Source of the DNA: Weissella cibaria KACC 11862
GTDB lineage: Bacteria > Bacillota > Bacilli > Lactobacillales > Lactobacillaceae
Reading direction: 5' to 3'
Length of the DNA stretch: 64,000 nt
Assembly (NCBI RefSeq): GCF_000193635.1
Contig: NZ_AEKT01000012.1
Coordinates: 1-64,000 of the forward strand
Position numbers and translations under genes: made by a program. Positions 7,574-15,395 of the stretch are shown here, in pieces. The stretch's first letter is position 1, and the number at the start of each line of letters is the position of its first letter. The notes beneath the pieces were generated by a model. The model saw only the letters and a list, made by a program, of their open reading frames with translations, was not told where the DNA came from and searched no databases.

Positions 7574-8631
7574 TTCATGTAAAACTGGCCTCGAAAGCCT
7601 ATGATGTGGTCATTGCTAGTGGCGTTCGTCATCAAGTGGGTGAACGACTTGCCACAATTTGGCAACCGCGTCAGGTGATGATTGTGACAGACCAGAACGT
7701 GGGTCCCTTGTATTTAGCTGATGTCAGTGCTAGTCTGGCACAACATGGTTTTACGGTCCACACGACAACCGTACCTGCGGGTGAGACATCGAAGTCATTG
7801 CAGATGGTTGAACAAATCGTTGGTGAAATGGCAGCGTATGGCTTTACCCGGCAGGATGCCATTGTTGCCCTTGGTGGTGGTGTGGTGGGTGACTTAACCG
7901 GGGTTATCGCATCATTGTACATGCGTGGGATTGCCTTCGCCCAAATTGCGACATCATTGACCGCACAAGTTGATGCAAGTGTTGGTGGTAAAACGGCCGT
8001 TAATATGGCAACAGTTAAAAATATCATGGGGTCGTTCTATCAGCCGGATATGGTGTTGATTGACCCGGATTTTTTGCAAACGTTGTCTGATCGTGACTTA
8101 GTTGAGGGATACGCTGAAGTTGTTAAAACAAGCGTCTTAGCAGGTGGCGATTTTTGGCGTCTGACCGGTGATATTAAAACGGTGGCCGCGATTCGTGAAC
8201 GGGCCGAGACGTTAATCACGAGGTCGGTGTTGTATAAACGCGACATTGTGGTGGCTGACGAAAAAGAAGGTGGCGTCCGGAAGTATTTGAACTTCGGTCA
8301 TACGTTGGGACATGCGATTGAGTTGATGGCGCATGGCGAGTTGCGCCACGGTGAAGCGGTTGCCATTGGCATGGTTGCCATTTCAGAACGGTTTGAAAAA
8401 GCTGGCATCACTGAATCAGGCATAACAGCGTTGCTACGCGACCGTTTGGTAGCTGTTGGTTTACCAGTAACATCACCTTTGATAGGGCAAGTGGCTTTTT
8501 ATGACCACTTAAAAAATGATAAGAAAAACGCGGCCGGTACGCTTCAGCTAGTTGCCATTTCAGTTCCTGGTCAACCGACTATTGTTCTGAAGGACCTAGC
8601 TGATATGCCAGCCTTTGTAGAAAGCAGGTAG
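7570..8631 (+). CDS. aroB: 3-dehydroquinate synthase
   Basis: NAD-dependent cyclisation of DAHP to 3-dehydroquinate. 353 residues, usual length. NAD-binding loop ALGGGVVGDLTGVIAS (about 96-111), SLTAQVDASVGGKT (about 130-143) and the zinc ligands Glu (EGYAEVVK), His (NFGHTLGHAIE) and His (RHGEAVAIGM) are all visible. Its ATG lies within the stop of aroF (ATGA overlap), indicating translational coupling. Next gene aroC starts 5 bases after the stop. Confidence 0.96.
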   Translation: MIHVKLASKAYDVVIASGVRHQVGERLATIWQPRQVMIVTDQNVGPLYLADVSASLAQHGFTVHTTTVPAGETSKSLQMVEQIVGEMAAYGFTRQDAIVALGGGVVGDLTGVIASLYMRGIAFAQIATSLTAQVDASVGGKTAVNMATVKNIMGSFYQPDMVLIDPDFLQTLSDRDLVEGYAEVVKTSVLAGGDFWRLTGDIKTVAAIRERAETLITRSVLYKRDIVVADEKEGGVRKYLNFGHTLGHAIELMAHGELRHGEAVAIGMVAISERFEKAGITESGITALLRDRLVAVGLPVTSPLIGQVAFYDHLKNDKKNAAGTLQLVAISVPGQPTIVLKDLADMPAFVESR

Positions 8632-8636
8632 CAATT

Positions 8637-9815
8637 ATGCGGTATATGACAGCAGGTGAGAGTCATGGGCCAGAAGAAGTCGCCATTATTGAAGGGATTC
8701 CAGCTGGTTTAACGTTGACACAAGCCGATATTGATGAACAATTGGCCCGTCGTCAGCACGCCTATGGTCGTGGTCAACGTCAAGTGATTGAGACGGATAA
8801 AGTGACGATTATGGCGGGTGTTCGTCATCAGGTGACGTTAGGCTCACCAATTGCATTGAACGTCCATAATGATGACCACAACCACTGGACCAAAATTATG
8901 GACCCCAACGTGCCAGCTGATGCTGAAAACACAATGCGCAAGGTGATGCGACCACGTCCCGGGCACGCTGATTTGGTTGGTGGTATGAAATACCGTCACC
9001 AAGCTGATTTGCGGAATGTTTTGGAACGCTCATCAGCGCGTGAAACGGTCATGCGTGTTGCGGTGGGGGCTGTTGCCAAGAAGTTATTGGCTGAAATTGG
9101 CGTTGATGTGCACGGCTTTGTCTTGAACGTTGGACCAGCCCGGGCAGATACGAGTGTGTTAACGAACTATCGTACGCTGCAAGAGTTACGCGAAGTAACC
9201 GAAAGTTTCCCAACCCGCACTTTAGACGCTGAAACGGATGCAAAGATTCGCGAAGTGATTGATCAAACGAAGCGTGACGCGAATACGGTTGGTGGGACCG
9301 TGCAAGTGATGGCGACAGGTGTTCCAGTTGGACTTGGCTCATATGTGTCAGCTGACGAGAAACTTGATGCTAAGATTGCCCGTGCAATAGTTGGCATTAA
9401 CGCATTCAAGGGAGTTGAATTTGGTGGTGGCTTTGAAAATGCCGAAAAGTACGGTAGCGAAGTCATGGACGAAATTTACTGGGATGCTGATCGTGGCTTT
9501 TACCGCGGCTCAAACAATTTGGGTGGTTTCGAAGGTGGTATGACCACTGGTGAGATGATTGTGGTGAAGGGGGTTGTGAAGCCAATTCCAACCTTGTACC
9601 GCGCGATGCAAAGTGTTGATATTGATACCCATGAGGATCACCGGGCGTCAATTGAACGTTCGGATACGACTGCCGTAACCGCGGCAGCCGTCATTGCTGA
9701 GGCAATGGTGGCGATTGAGCTTGCAAAGGCTGTTTTGGATAAGTTTGATGCCGATAATATGGATCGCTTGCAGGAACAACTAGCTGCTTATCGTGAAGAA
9801 ATTAAGCGTTTTTAA
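8637..9815 (+). CDS. aroC: chorismate synthase
   Basis: FMN-dependent elimination of phosphate from EPSP to give chorismate, the end product of the operon. 392 residues. Family signatures: GESHGPE near the N-terminus, RRQHAYGRGQRQ with R/H residues that bind FMN and EPSP, RPGHADLVGGMKY (about 103-115), SARETVMRVAVGAVA (about 130-144) and the C-terminal HEDHRASIERSDTTAV. All catalytic regions look intact. It follows aroB by 5 bases; the spacing of 38 bases to aroA is the largest in the operon and carries GAAAGCGAGA as ribosome binding site for aroA. Confidence 0.96.
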   Translation: MRYMTAGESHGPEEVAIIEGIPAGLTLTQADIDEQLARRQHAYGRGQRQVIETDKVTIMAGVRHQVTLGSPIALNVHNDDHNHWTKIMDPNVPADAENTMRKVMRPRPGHADLVGGMKYRHQADLRNVLERSSARETVMRVAVGAVAKKLLAEIGVDVHGFVLNVGPARADTSVLTNYRTLQELREVTESFPTRTLDAETDAKIREVIDQTKRDANTVGGTVQVMATGVPVGLGSYVSADEKLDAKIARAIVGINAFKGVEFGGGFENAEKYGSEVMDEIYWDADRGFYRGSNNLGGFEGGMTTGEMIVVKGVVKPIPTLYRAMQSVDIDTHEDHRASIERSDTTAVTAAAVIAEAMVAIELAKAVLDKFDADNMDRLQEQLAAYREEIKRF

Positions 9816-9853
9816 GTTAACAAACACACAAAAGACAGAAAGCGAGACGAAAA

Positions 9854-11152
9854 ATGACAGACCGAAAATTGCAAACTGCAGTCCAAGGCGTACGTGGTCG
9901 TCTCGAAGTGCCTGGTGATAAAAGTATTTCACACCGTGCGGTCATGCTGGGAAGCATTGCTGACGGTGATACATATATTAAAGGGATTTTAGATTCAGAT
10001 GATGTGCGCAGTACTTTGGGGGCGATGGCTGATATGGGGGTCGAAGCGGAGTGGCATGATCAAGACGTCATTGTTCATGGACGCCCGCTGACAGCTTTAG
10101 AGGAGCCCAGTCATGCGTTGAATATGGGTAATTCGGGGACTTCGACGCGGTTGCTCATGGGCTTGTTGGCCAACCAACCATTTCCAATTACGTATAGTGG
10201 GGATGCCAGTCTAAGTACTCGTCCGCTGGGTCGCGTTATTGATCCATTAGGGAAGATGGGCGCCCGTTATGTGGCCACAAACCAGCGCTTGCCGGCAACA
10301 AAAGTGCCGACCCAAGGCTTACACGGGATTCACTATCGGTTACCGGTTGCCTCGGCACAGGTAAAGAGTGCTTTGATTTTGGCGGGCCTGCAAGCTGAAG
10401 GGCAGACGGTGATTACAGAACCATTGGCGACCCGCGACCATACCGAGCGTATGTTGCAGCAATTTGGCGTGACAATTACTCGCGATGGGCAAGATATTAT
10501 TGTGAATCCCACGACAAAGCTTCATGCAACCACGATTCAGGTGCCTGGTGATATTTCATCAGCCGCCTTTTGGTTGATTGCTGGTTTAATTGTGCCAAAT
10601 AGCCAATTGACTTTAACCAAAGTTGGTATCAACGACACCCGCACTGGCATTTTGCGATTATTGCAACGCATGGGGGCAGTGATTACGATGGCTAATGTGG
10701 TAGCTGATGGTGGTGAACCATATGCTGACTTAACAGTCACCACTCAGGGGCTTCAGGGTATCCATATTAACGGGGATGACGTGCCAACCGCGGTCGATGA
10801 AATTCCACTATTAGTCTTAGCGGCAACACAAGCGTTGGGTGACACGGTGATAACCGGCGCCCAAGAGTTGCACGTGAAAGAAACGGATCGGATTGCAACG
10901 GTGACCACGCAATTAAATAAATTAGGGGCGAACATTGAAGCTCGTGAAGATGGCTTTGTGGTACATGGTGGGACGCCATTGCGCGTTGCTGAGCCAACTA
11001 CGGTTGATTCATGTGGCGATCACCGAATTGGGATGATGTTGGCAATTGCAGCCTTGATCACTGATGGCGAAGTCACTTTAGCGAAGGCAGAGGCAGTGAG
11101 TGTCTCGTATCCAAGCTTTTTTGCAGACCTAGAAAGAGTTGTGGCAGAATGA
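9854..11152 (+). CDS. aroA: 3-phosphoshikimate 1-carboxyvinyltransferase (EPSP synthase)
   Basis: Transfers enolpyruvyl from PEP to shikimate 3-phosphate. 432 residues. Signature 1 GDKSISHRAVML (about 22-33; Lys-Ser substrate contacts), signature LNMGNSGTSTRLLMG (about 88-102) with the Gly-Thr-Arg triad, the catalytic Asp in DEIPLLVLAA (about 314) and Glu in VKETDR, and the C-terminal DHRIGMM. The PEP-site loop is GNSGTSTR, with no Ala at the position seen in class II glyphosate-tolerant enzymes; tolerance class was not judged further. Overlaps aroK by 4 bases (ATGA). Confidence 0.96.
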   Translation: MTDRKLQTAVQGVRGRLEVPGDKSISHRAVMLGSIADGDTYIKGILDSDDVRSTLGAMADMGVEAEWHDQDVIVHGRPLTALEEPSHALNMGNSGTSTRLLMGLLANQPFPITYSGDASLSTRPLGRVIDPLGKMGARYVATNQRLPATKVPTQGLHGIHYRLPVASAQVKSALILAGLQAEGQTVITEPLATRDHTERMLQQFGVTITRDGQDIIVNPTTKLHATTIQVPGDISSAAFWLIAGLIVPNSQLTLTKVGINDTRTGILRLLQRMGAVITMANVVADGGEPYADLTVTTQGLQGIHINGDDVPTAVDEIPLLVLAATQALGDTVITGAQELHVKETDRIATVTTQLNKLGANIEAREDGFVVHGGTPLRVAEPTTVDSCGDHRIGMMLAIAALITDGEVTLAKAEAVSVSYPSFFADLERVVAE

Positions 11153-11652
11153 AAACAGCAGTTTTAATTGGGTTTATGGGGGCCGGTAAGACCACAGTTG
11201 GCCGTGAGCTGGCTGAATTGCTAGGGTTGCCTTTAATTGATACCGACAAAGAAATTATTCGCCGAACGGGTCAGACGCCTGGTGAAATTTTTGCGACGGC
11301 TGGCGAAGCAAGTTTTCGTGAATTAGAATACACCGTCTTGCAAGATGTCATTCACAAGGGTGGTGTGATTGCGACCGGTGGCGGGATTGTCGAAACACCT
11401 GGCAATATTCAGCTACTGTCCGAAGCTGGCGTGCCGGTTTACTATTTATCAGGTTCGTTTGGTCAGACATTAGAACGCCTGGCAGATGATGATACCCGGC
11501 CTATTTTGCGTACAAAGACGTTGCTAGAGGTGGCCGCATTATGGCGTAGTCGGTTGCCAAAGTATGATGCAGCCGCAACAACTACTGTGCAAACCGATGG
11601 GAAAACGCCGCGTGACATTGCCCGTCTGCTTCAGGTTGCATTTGAGGGTTAA
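11149..11652 (+). CDS. aroK: shikimate kinase
   Basis: ATP-dependent phosphorylation of shikimate. 167 residues, typical length. P-loop GFMGAGKTTVG (about 8-18), DTDKEI (shikimate-binding Asp), FRELEYTVL (Arg), ATGGGIV (about 77-83) and the lid arginine in DTRPIL (about 117). It starts inside the aroA stop and ends 3 bases before aroD, completing a tightly coupled aroA-aroK-aroD stretch. Confidence 0.95.
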   Translation: MKTAVLIGFMGAGKTTVGRELAELLGLPLIDTDKEIIRRTGQTPGEIFATAGEASFRELEYTVLQDVIHKGGVIATGGGIVETPGNIQLLSEAGVPVYYLSGSFGQTLERLADDDTRPILRTKTLLEVAALWRSRLPKYDAAATTTVQTDGKTPRDIARLLQVAFEG

Positions 11653-11655
11653 CAT

Positions 11656-12375
11656 ATGACGACATTAACATTGGGTACGGCTACGGCTGGACAAAATCGC
11701 CCATTAATTGCGGTGCCGGTTACCGGAACAACTATTTCGGCGGTGCTTGGACAAGTTGAACAAATCAACGAGTCACGAGCTGACGTGATTGAGTGGCGCG
11801 TAGATTACTTAACGGATTTAGTAAACTTGCGAGCCGCTGACGTACAAACAATTTTATTTAATGCGGACAAACCCGTTATTTTCACGTGGCGTACTGCGGC
11901 CGAGGGTGGCCAACGCCCATTCGACATTGCCTTGTATGAATTAGTCTACCGGTTAGCGATTAAAACCGGTGTCGCGGCAATTGATATCGAGCATCAATTA
12001 TTTACCCAGGTAGCCGATTTGGTAGCCGATGCCCACACTGCCCAGGTACCAATTATCAACTCGCAACATTTTTTTGCTGATACACCGATAAATTTAGACC
12101 AGGTGTTTGGACAGGCACTTATGACCGCAGCGGACGTGATTAAAGTCGCGACGATGCCGCAAACTGATGCCGATGTTGATCGCCTACTTGCGACAACCCA
12201 ACAGTTTGCCACGGAAGGCAAACCATTGATTACGATGGCAATGGGTGAACTCGGGCAACGCACCCGCACAATTGGTGGTCGTAATGGCTCACAATTAACA
12301 TTTGCAACACTCGGGGCAGCTTCTGCACCGGGTCAACTGGATTTAGCGACATTATTGACATTGCTGGAGGATTAA
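11656..12375 (+). CDS. aroD: 3-dehydroquinate dehydratase, type I
   Basis: Schiff-base (type I) dehydroquinase forming 3-dehydroshikimate. 239 residues, TIM barrel. Visible active-site residues: EWRVDYL (Glu-Arg), TWRTAAEGG, His in NSQHFF (normally NSYHNF, so slightly divergent), Schiff-base Lys in DVIKVATMP (about 163) and the C-terminal substrate Arg in RTIGGRNGSQLT. The operon therefore uses the type I rather than the type II enzyme. The next gene begins 2 bases after the stop, after GGAGG within aroD. Confidence 0.94.
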   Translation: MTTLTLGTATAGQNRPLIAVPVTGTTISAVLGQVEQINESRADVIEWRVDYLTDLVNLRAADVQTILFNADKPVIFTWRTAAEGGQRPFDIALYELVYRLAIKTGVAAIDIEHQLFTQVADLVADAHTAQVPIINSQHFFADTPINLDQVFGQALMTAADVIKVATMPQTDADVDRLLATTQQFATEGKPLITMAMGELGQRTRTIGGRNGSQLTFATLGAASAPGQLDLATLLTLLED

Positions 12376-12377
12376 AA

Positions 12378-13082
12378 ATGGCCATTTATCATAGTCAATA
12401 CTTTGAAGAAGCGAGGCAACAACTGGTGGATAGTGTACCTGGGACGATGGGTTATACCCCAATTCCATTTCATGCGGTTGGGGATGACATTCGCTTGGAC
12501 CGGGCATTTTTGCGCTTTGATTGGCGCGCACCGGAAATGTTTAAACAGGCATTAGCCACGGCAATGGCGGGTGATGCTCAGTTTGATCGCATTGGATTTA
12601 TGACGCGTTCGGAACTGTTACTGGGACAAGCTGCGTTAGATTACAATGGTCACTTTACGTTACCAACCACCGAGTTGCGGGCGGCCATTCAAAAATTAAC
12701 AGGTGAGCCGGTTGTGCTAGCCGGTGTCGCTGCTGATTTGGTGCTGCCATTTGGATTGCAGGATTTACGTCATGTGGTGCATTTGACCAAGTGGACCTAT
12801 GAAAACCATACCCTCTATCACTTGGTTGCCGGGTTGCCTGCGTTAGAAGTGAAGGTTGATGCGTTGCGCAATGCTGGTGTCTACCGGAATGAGGCAAAGG
12901 TGCTCCATAGTGAAACGGAGCTGGATGGTACAGCGTTAATGACGTTCATGCAAGATTTGATTCGCGATTATTTCGGAGTGGAAACGGCCAACCTGCGAAC
13001 AATGCAAGCCGCATTTGGCGCGGCTAAACCAAATGATGATGCAGCAAGTAACCGCGTGCTAATTGCTGATTTCGAAAATTAA
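12378..13082 (+). CDS. unknown 234-residue protein, last gene of the aro operon
   Basis: Starts 2 bases after aroD with Shine-Dalgarno GGAGG inside the aroD end, so it is certainly translated from the aro mRNA. The product is soluble, without cysteine, signal peptide or membrane segment. It begins MAIYHSQYFEEARQQLVDSV, then MGYTPIPFHAVGDDIRLDR, and has a central IGFMTRSELLLGQAALDY. I do not recognise a fold: it lacks the motifs of prephenate dehydratase, prephenate dehydrogenase, AroH/AroQ chorismate mutase or an ACT domain. Position suggests a link to chorismate use, a missing aromatic branch step, or regulation; this is inference only. A terminator follows 26 bases later. Confidence 0.8.
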   Translation: MAIYHSQYFEEARQQLVDSVPGTMGYTPIPFHAVGDDIRLDRAFLRFDWRAPEMFKQALATAMAGDAQFDRIGFMTRSELLLGQAALDYNGHFTLPTTELRAAIQKLTGEPVVLAGVAADLVLPFGLQDLRHVVHLTKWTYENHTLYHLVAGLPALEVKVDALRNAGVYRNEAKVLHSETELDGTALMTFMQDLIRDYFGVETANLRTMQAAFGAAKPNDDAASNRVLIADFEN

Positions 13083-13108
13083 CTGTGCATTTAAATAAAT
13101 ACATTTAT

Positions 13109-13146
13109 AACCGGCATCTACTTAAAAGTGGATGCCGGTTTTTTAT
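13109..13146 (+). terminator. terminator of the aro operon
   Basis: AACCGGCATC (13109-13118) pairs with GATGCCGGTT (13131-13140), followed by T6. Confidence 0.92.
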
Positions 13147-13454
13147 TATCGATACACTTTCATTACTGCCTACGCCAACCTGGACTGCATCAAATTTTCT
13201 TTACCCGAGATATAATATGCTGCTCATTGTTTTGTAGTGTAAGAAACGGATATTTACTTTAGTTAAATCCATTAATTTGGATGGACGAAACAATTCAGAT
13301 ATGAAAAACGGAACGCTTTTGTATGCTCGTAGGGTTAAGCGACATCCGCACATTTTTATACGATTAGTTATAATTATTTGTATGTATTTATGGATTATTT
13401 ATTTATAAATTGAAAATATTCGGATTCTAAAGTAGAGAGAAAGAGGAGTAGAAG
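13147..13454. other. AT-rich intergenic region before the PRTase/DprA island
   Basis: About 300 bases without a supported gene; base composition drops from the aro operon into clearly AT-rich sequence, marking the left edge of the island. A TATAAT at 13369-13374 is a plausible -10 box for the 13455 gene, with no good -35 at 17 bases. GAGAGAAAGAGGAG just before 13455 is the ribosome binding site. No attachment site or flanking repeat was recognised. Confidence 0.5.
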
Positions 13455-15353
13455 ATGAATAGAGTAGTGGTTGATAGAAAGAAATTGAAAACTGACAGAT
13501 TGGGTGCACTTCAACAATGGCTCGCAGAAATTGAAAGTATGACAAATGGCAAAGAGTCGCTAAAAAATACTGAAGTAGATATGCCAGTCATTGAAGATTT
13601 CAAAAATTGGGATGCTTTAGAGGAAGCCTTACAGTTAATTCACAAAGGGTATTCATTGACTGATGAAGCGTCATTACCTGTTACATTTGGTCGCGGGCAG
13701 AAAGTACCTGTTGCAATTGATTGGGCACGGACGATTAATTCACAACACAATGGCTCGGTTCAAGATTGGGCGGATGCTTATAACGAGAGCGAACATGAAG
13801 GAACAGACATTTCAATTATTCATTATTACGATTGGATGTATCAAGTGTACAATTATGATCTAGTAGACCCACGAGATTTGCCAACGTTGAATCACGAAAA
13901 TGTTCACTTGCTGTCACAAGAGGCGAAGTTTGTTGCGGAAGTAGCAGATGACTGGGAAAATCCGACTGTTTATGAAGTCCAGCCGATTTTCTTTATCAAG
14001 CCATATTACTCAATGTGGCGAAAAATGCGGAATGATAGTGGGTTAGCGAAGAAGGTAGGTAACCAACGTAACTATTTAAAAAATGAGTGGTGCGATAGTT
14101 ATACATCTTACGAACGAAATGCCATTCGTGATGAAGTGTTGACAAATATCAAAAAAGCTTTGTTAACAGGAAAAAGAAAGGTTGTTGCAACGATTCCTTC
14201 TTCAACCGTGGGAAAGACATCTGTTATTCAAGATATAATTATGGAACTAGCTCATGATTTCCCAAATGAGATTATAGATGGATCGCAACTGATTGTTCGT
14301 ACGCTTCAGAAACCATCGTCCCATGGACTAAAACATCTGGAAGAGGACAGTCCAGTTCAAAAGGTTCAGCAGTATAAAGACGCTAACTCTATAAGAAATA
14401 ATATGGGCACGATGTCAATTAACAAAAAGATTCTAGAGGGTATTTCCACAGAAACGGATATCGTTATTTTTGATGATTTTGTCACAAGCGGAAGTTCATT
14501 TGTAGCTGTAAATCAAATGTTGAATCAAGAATTACCAGATTGGCAGTATACGAATTTGGCTTATGGAAAAACAATAAAAGGACAAACAAACGAAACGTGG
14601 GAACAGCACGCAGCTGTTTTGGAAGGTAGGATCGAAGCTCCAGTTTCCGACGGCCCAATATTGGGAGCCATTTTTGATTTAGATAATACCATCATAGACA
14701 CAGATAGGTATTATAAAAATTTCGGAAAATTTGTTTTTTATTATGGGGGCAGAGACAAAAAAATTCTTAAAACAAAAATTGAGTTGCCATTTAATACGGG
14801 AGTGGATTTTGATCATGTTAATCTCGAGTTACTAAAGCTTAAAGAGTTTATTCAGACGTCCGTCGTGACTAACCGTGATTGGAATAATACTAAAGTTTCT
14901 ATTAAGTCTCAATTGGTGTATAAGAATTTATTTAATGTTGGTCAATATGAAACTAAAGAAGGCAACAACAAGAATATATTATTTTATCAAGACTCCGAAT
15001 GGGTAATGACCGGAGCTAAGAAGCCAGATATTACCACTCTCAATAAAATGGTCGAAAAAATACGTGATGGAAAACAAGGACGTATTATCGGATTTGGTAA
15101 TCAAGAAAGTGATATTTTGGCATACCGTGCAGCTGGGGTAGAACCATATCTTGTGACTGTATATAATAAAGTTGCGTTTAATAATACATTTGGTTTAGAT
15201 GACGATCACGTTTTGGACTCGGAAGAAAAAATTCGCGGATTAGTTAACCAGTTGCGTCAGGCACATCAGGCAGAGTCAGAAAATGTAAAAATGGACAAAT
15301 TGGATGTTTATGAATTCGACCCAGATTTTGACATAATGGAGCCAGAATTTTAA
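13455..15353 (+). CDS. PRTase-HAD fusion, ShosT-like putative toxin/defence effector
   Basis: 632 residues in three parts. Residues 1-235 match no domain I recognise. Residues about 240-400 look like a type I phosphoribosyltransferase of the ComF kind: KVVATIPSSTVGKTS, a Gln/Arg/Asn segment, then the PRPP-binding loop DIVIFDDFVTSGSS (about 335-348). Residues about 403-600 are a HAD phosphatase domain: motif I FDLDNTIID (408/410), motif II VVTNRD (Thr472), motif III KKPD (522-523), motif IV GFGNQESD with Asn where the first acidic residue is usual. It precedes a DprA-like gene by 42 bases. PRTase plus DprA pairs are described as ShosTA toxin-antitoxin/anti-phage systems; assignment is by domain architecture. 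Codons are AAA-rich, unlike the neighbours, suggesting transfer. Confidence 0.72.
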   Translation: MNRVVVDRKKLKTDRLGALQQWLAEIESMTNGKESLKNTEVDMPVIEDFKNWDALEEALQLIHKGYSLTDEASLPVTFGRGQKVPVAIDWARTINSQHNGSVQDWADAYNESEHEGTDISIIHYYDWMYQVYNYDLVDPRDLPTLNHENVHLLSQEAKFVAEVADDWENPTVYEVQPIFFIKPYYSMWRKMRNDSGLAKKVGNQRNYLKNEWCDSYTSYERNAIRDEVLTNIKKALLTGKRKVVATIPSSTVGKTSVIQDIIMELAHDFPNEIIDGSQLIVRTLQKPSSHGLKHLEEDSPVQKVQQYKDANSIRNNMGTMSINKKILEGISTETDIVIFDDFVTSGSSFVAVNQMLNQELPDWQYTNLAYGKTIKGQTNETWEQHAAVLEGRIEAPVSDGPILGAIFDLDNTIIDTDRYYKNFGKFVFYYGGRDKKILKTKIELPFNTGVDFDHVNLELLKLKEFIQTSVVTNRDWNNTKVSIKSQLVYKNLFNVGQYETKEGNNKNILFYQDSEWVMTGAKKPDITTLNKMVEKIRDGKQGRIIGFGNQESDILAYRAAGVEPYLVTVYNKVAFNNTFGLDDDHVLDSEEKIRGLVNQLRQAHQAESENVKMDKLDVYEFDPDFDIMEPEF

Positions 15354-15395
15354 ACAACAAATATTCTCAAGAAAGTTGTAGGTATATACTGCAGG

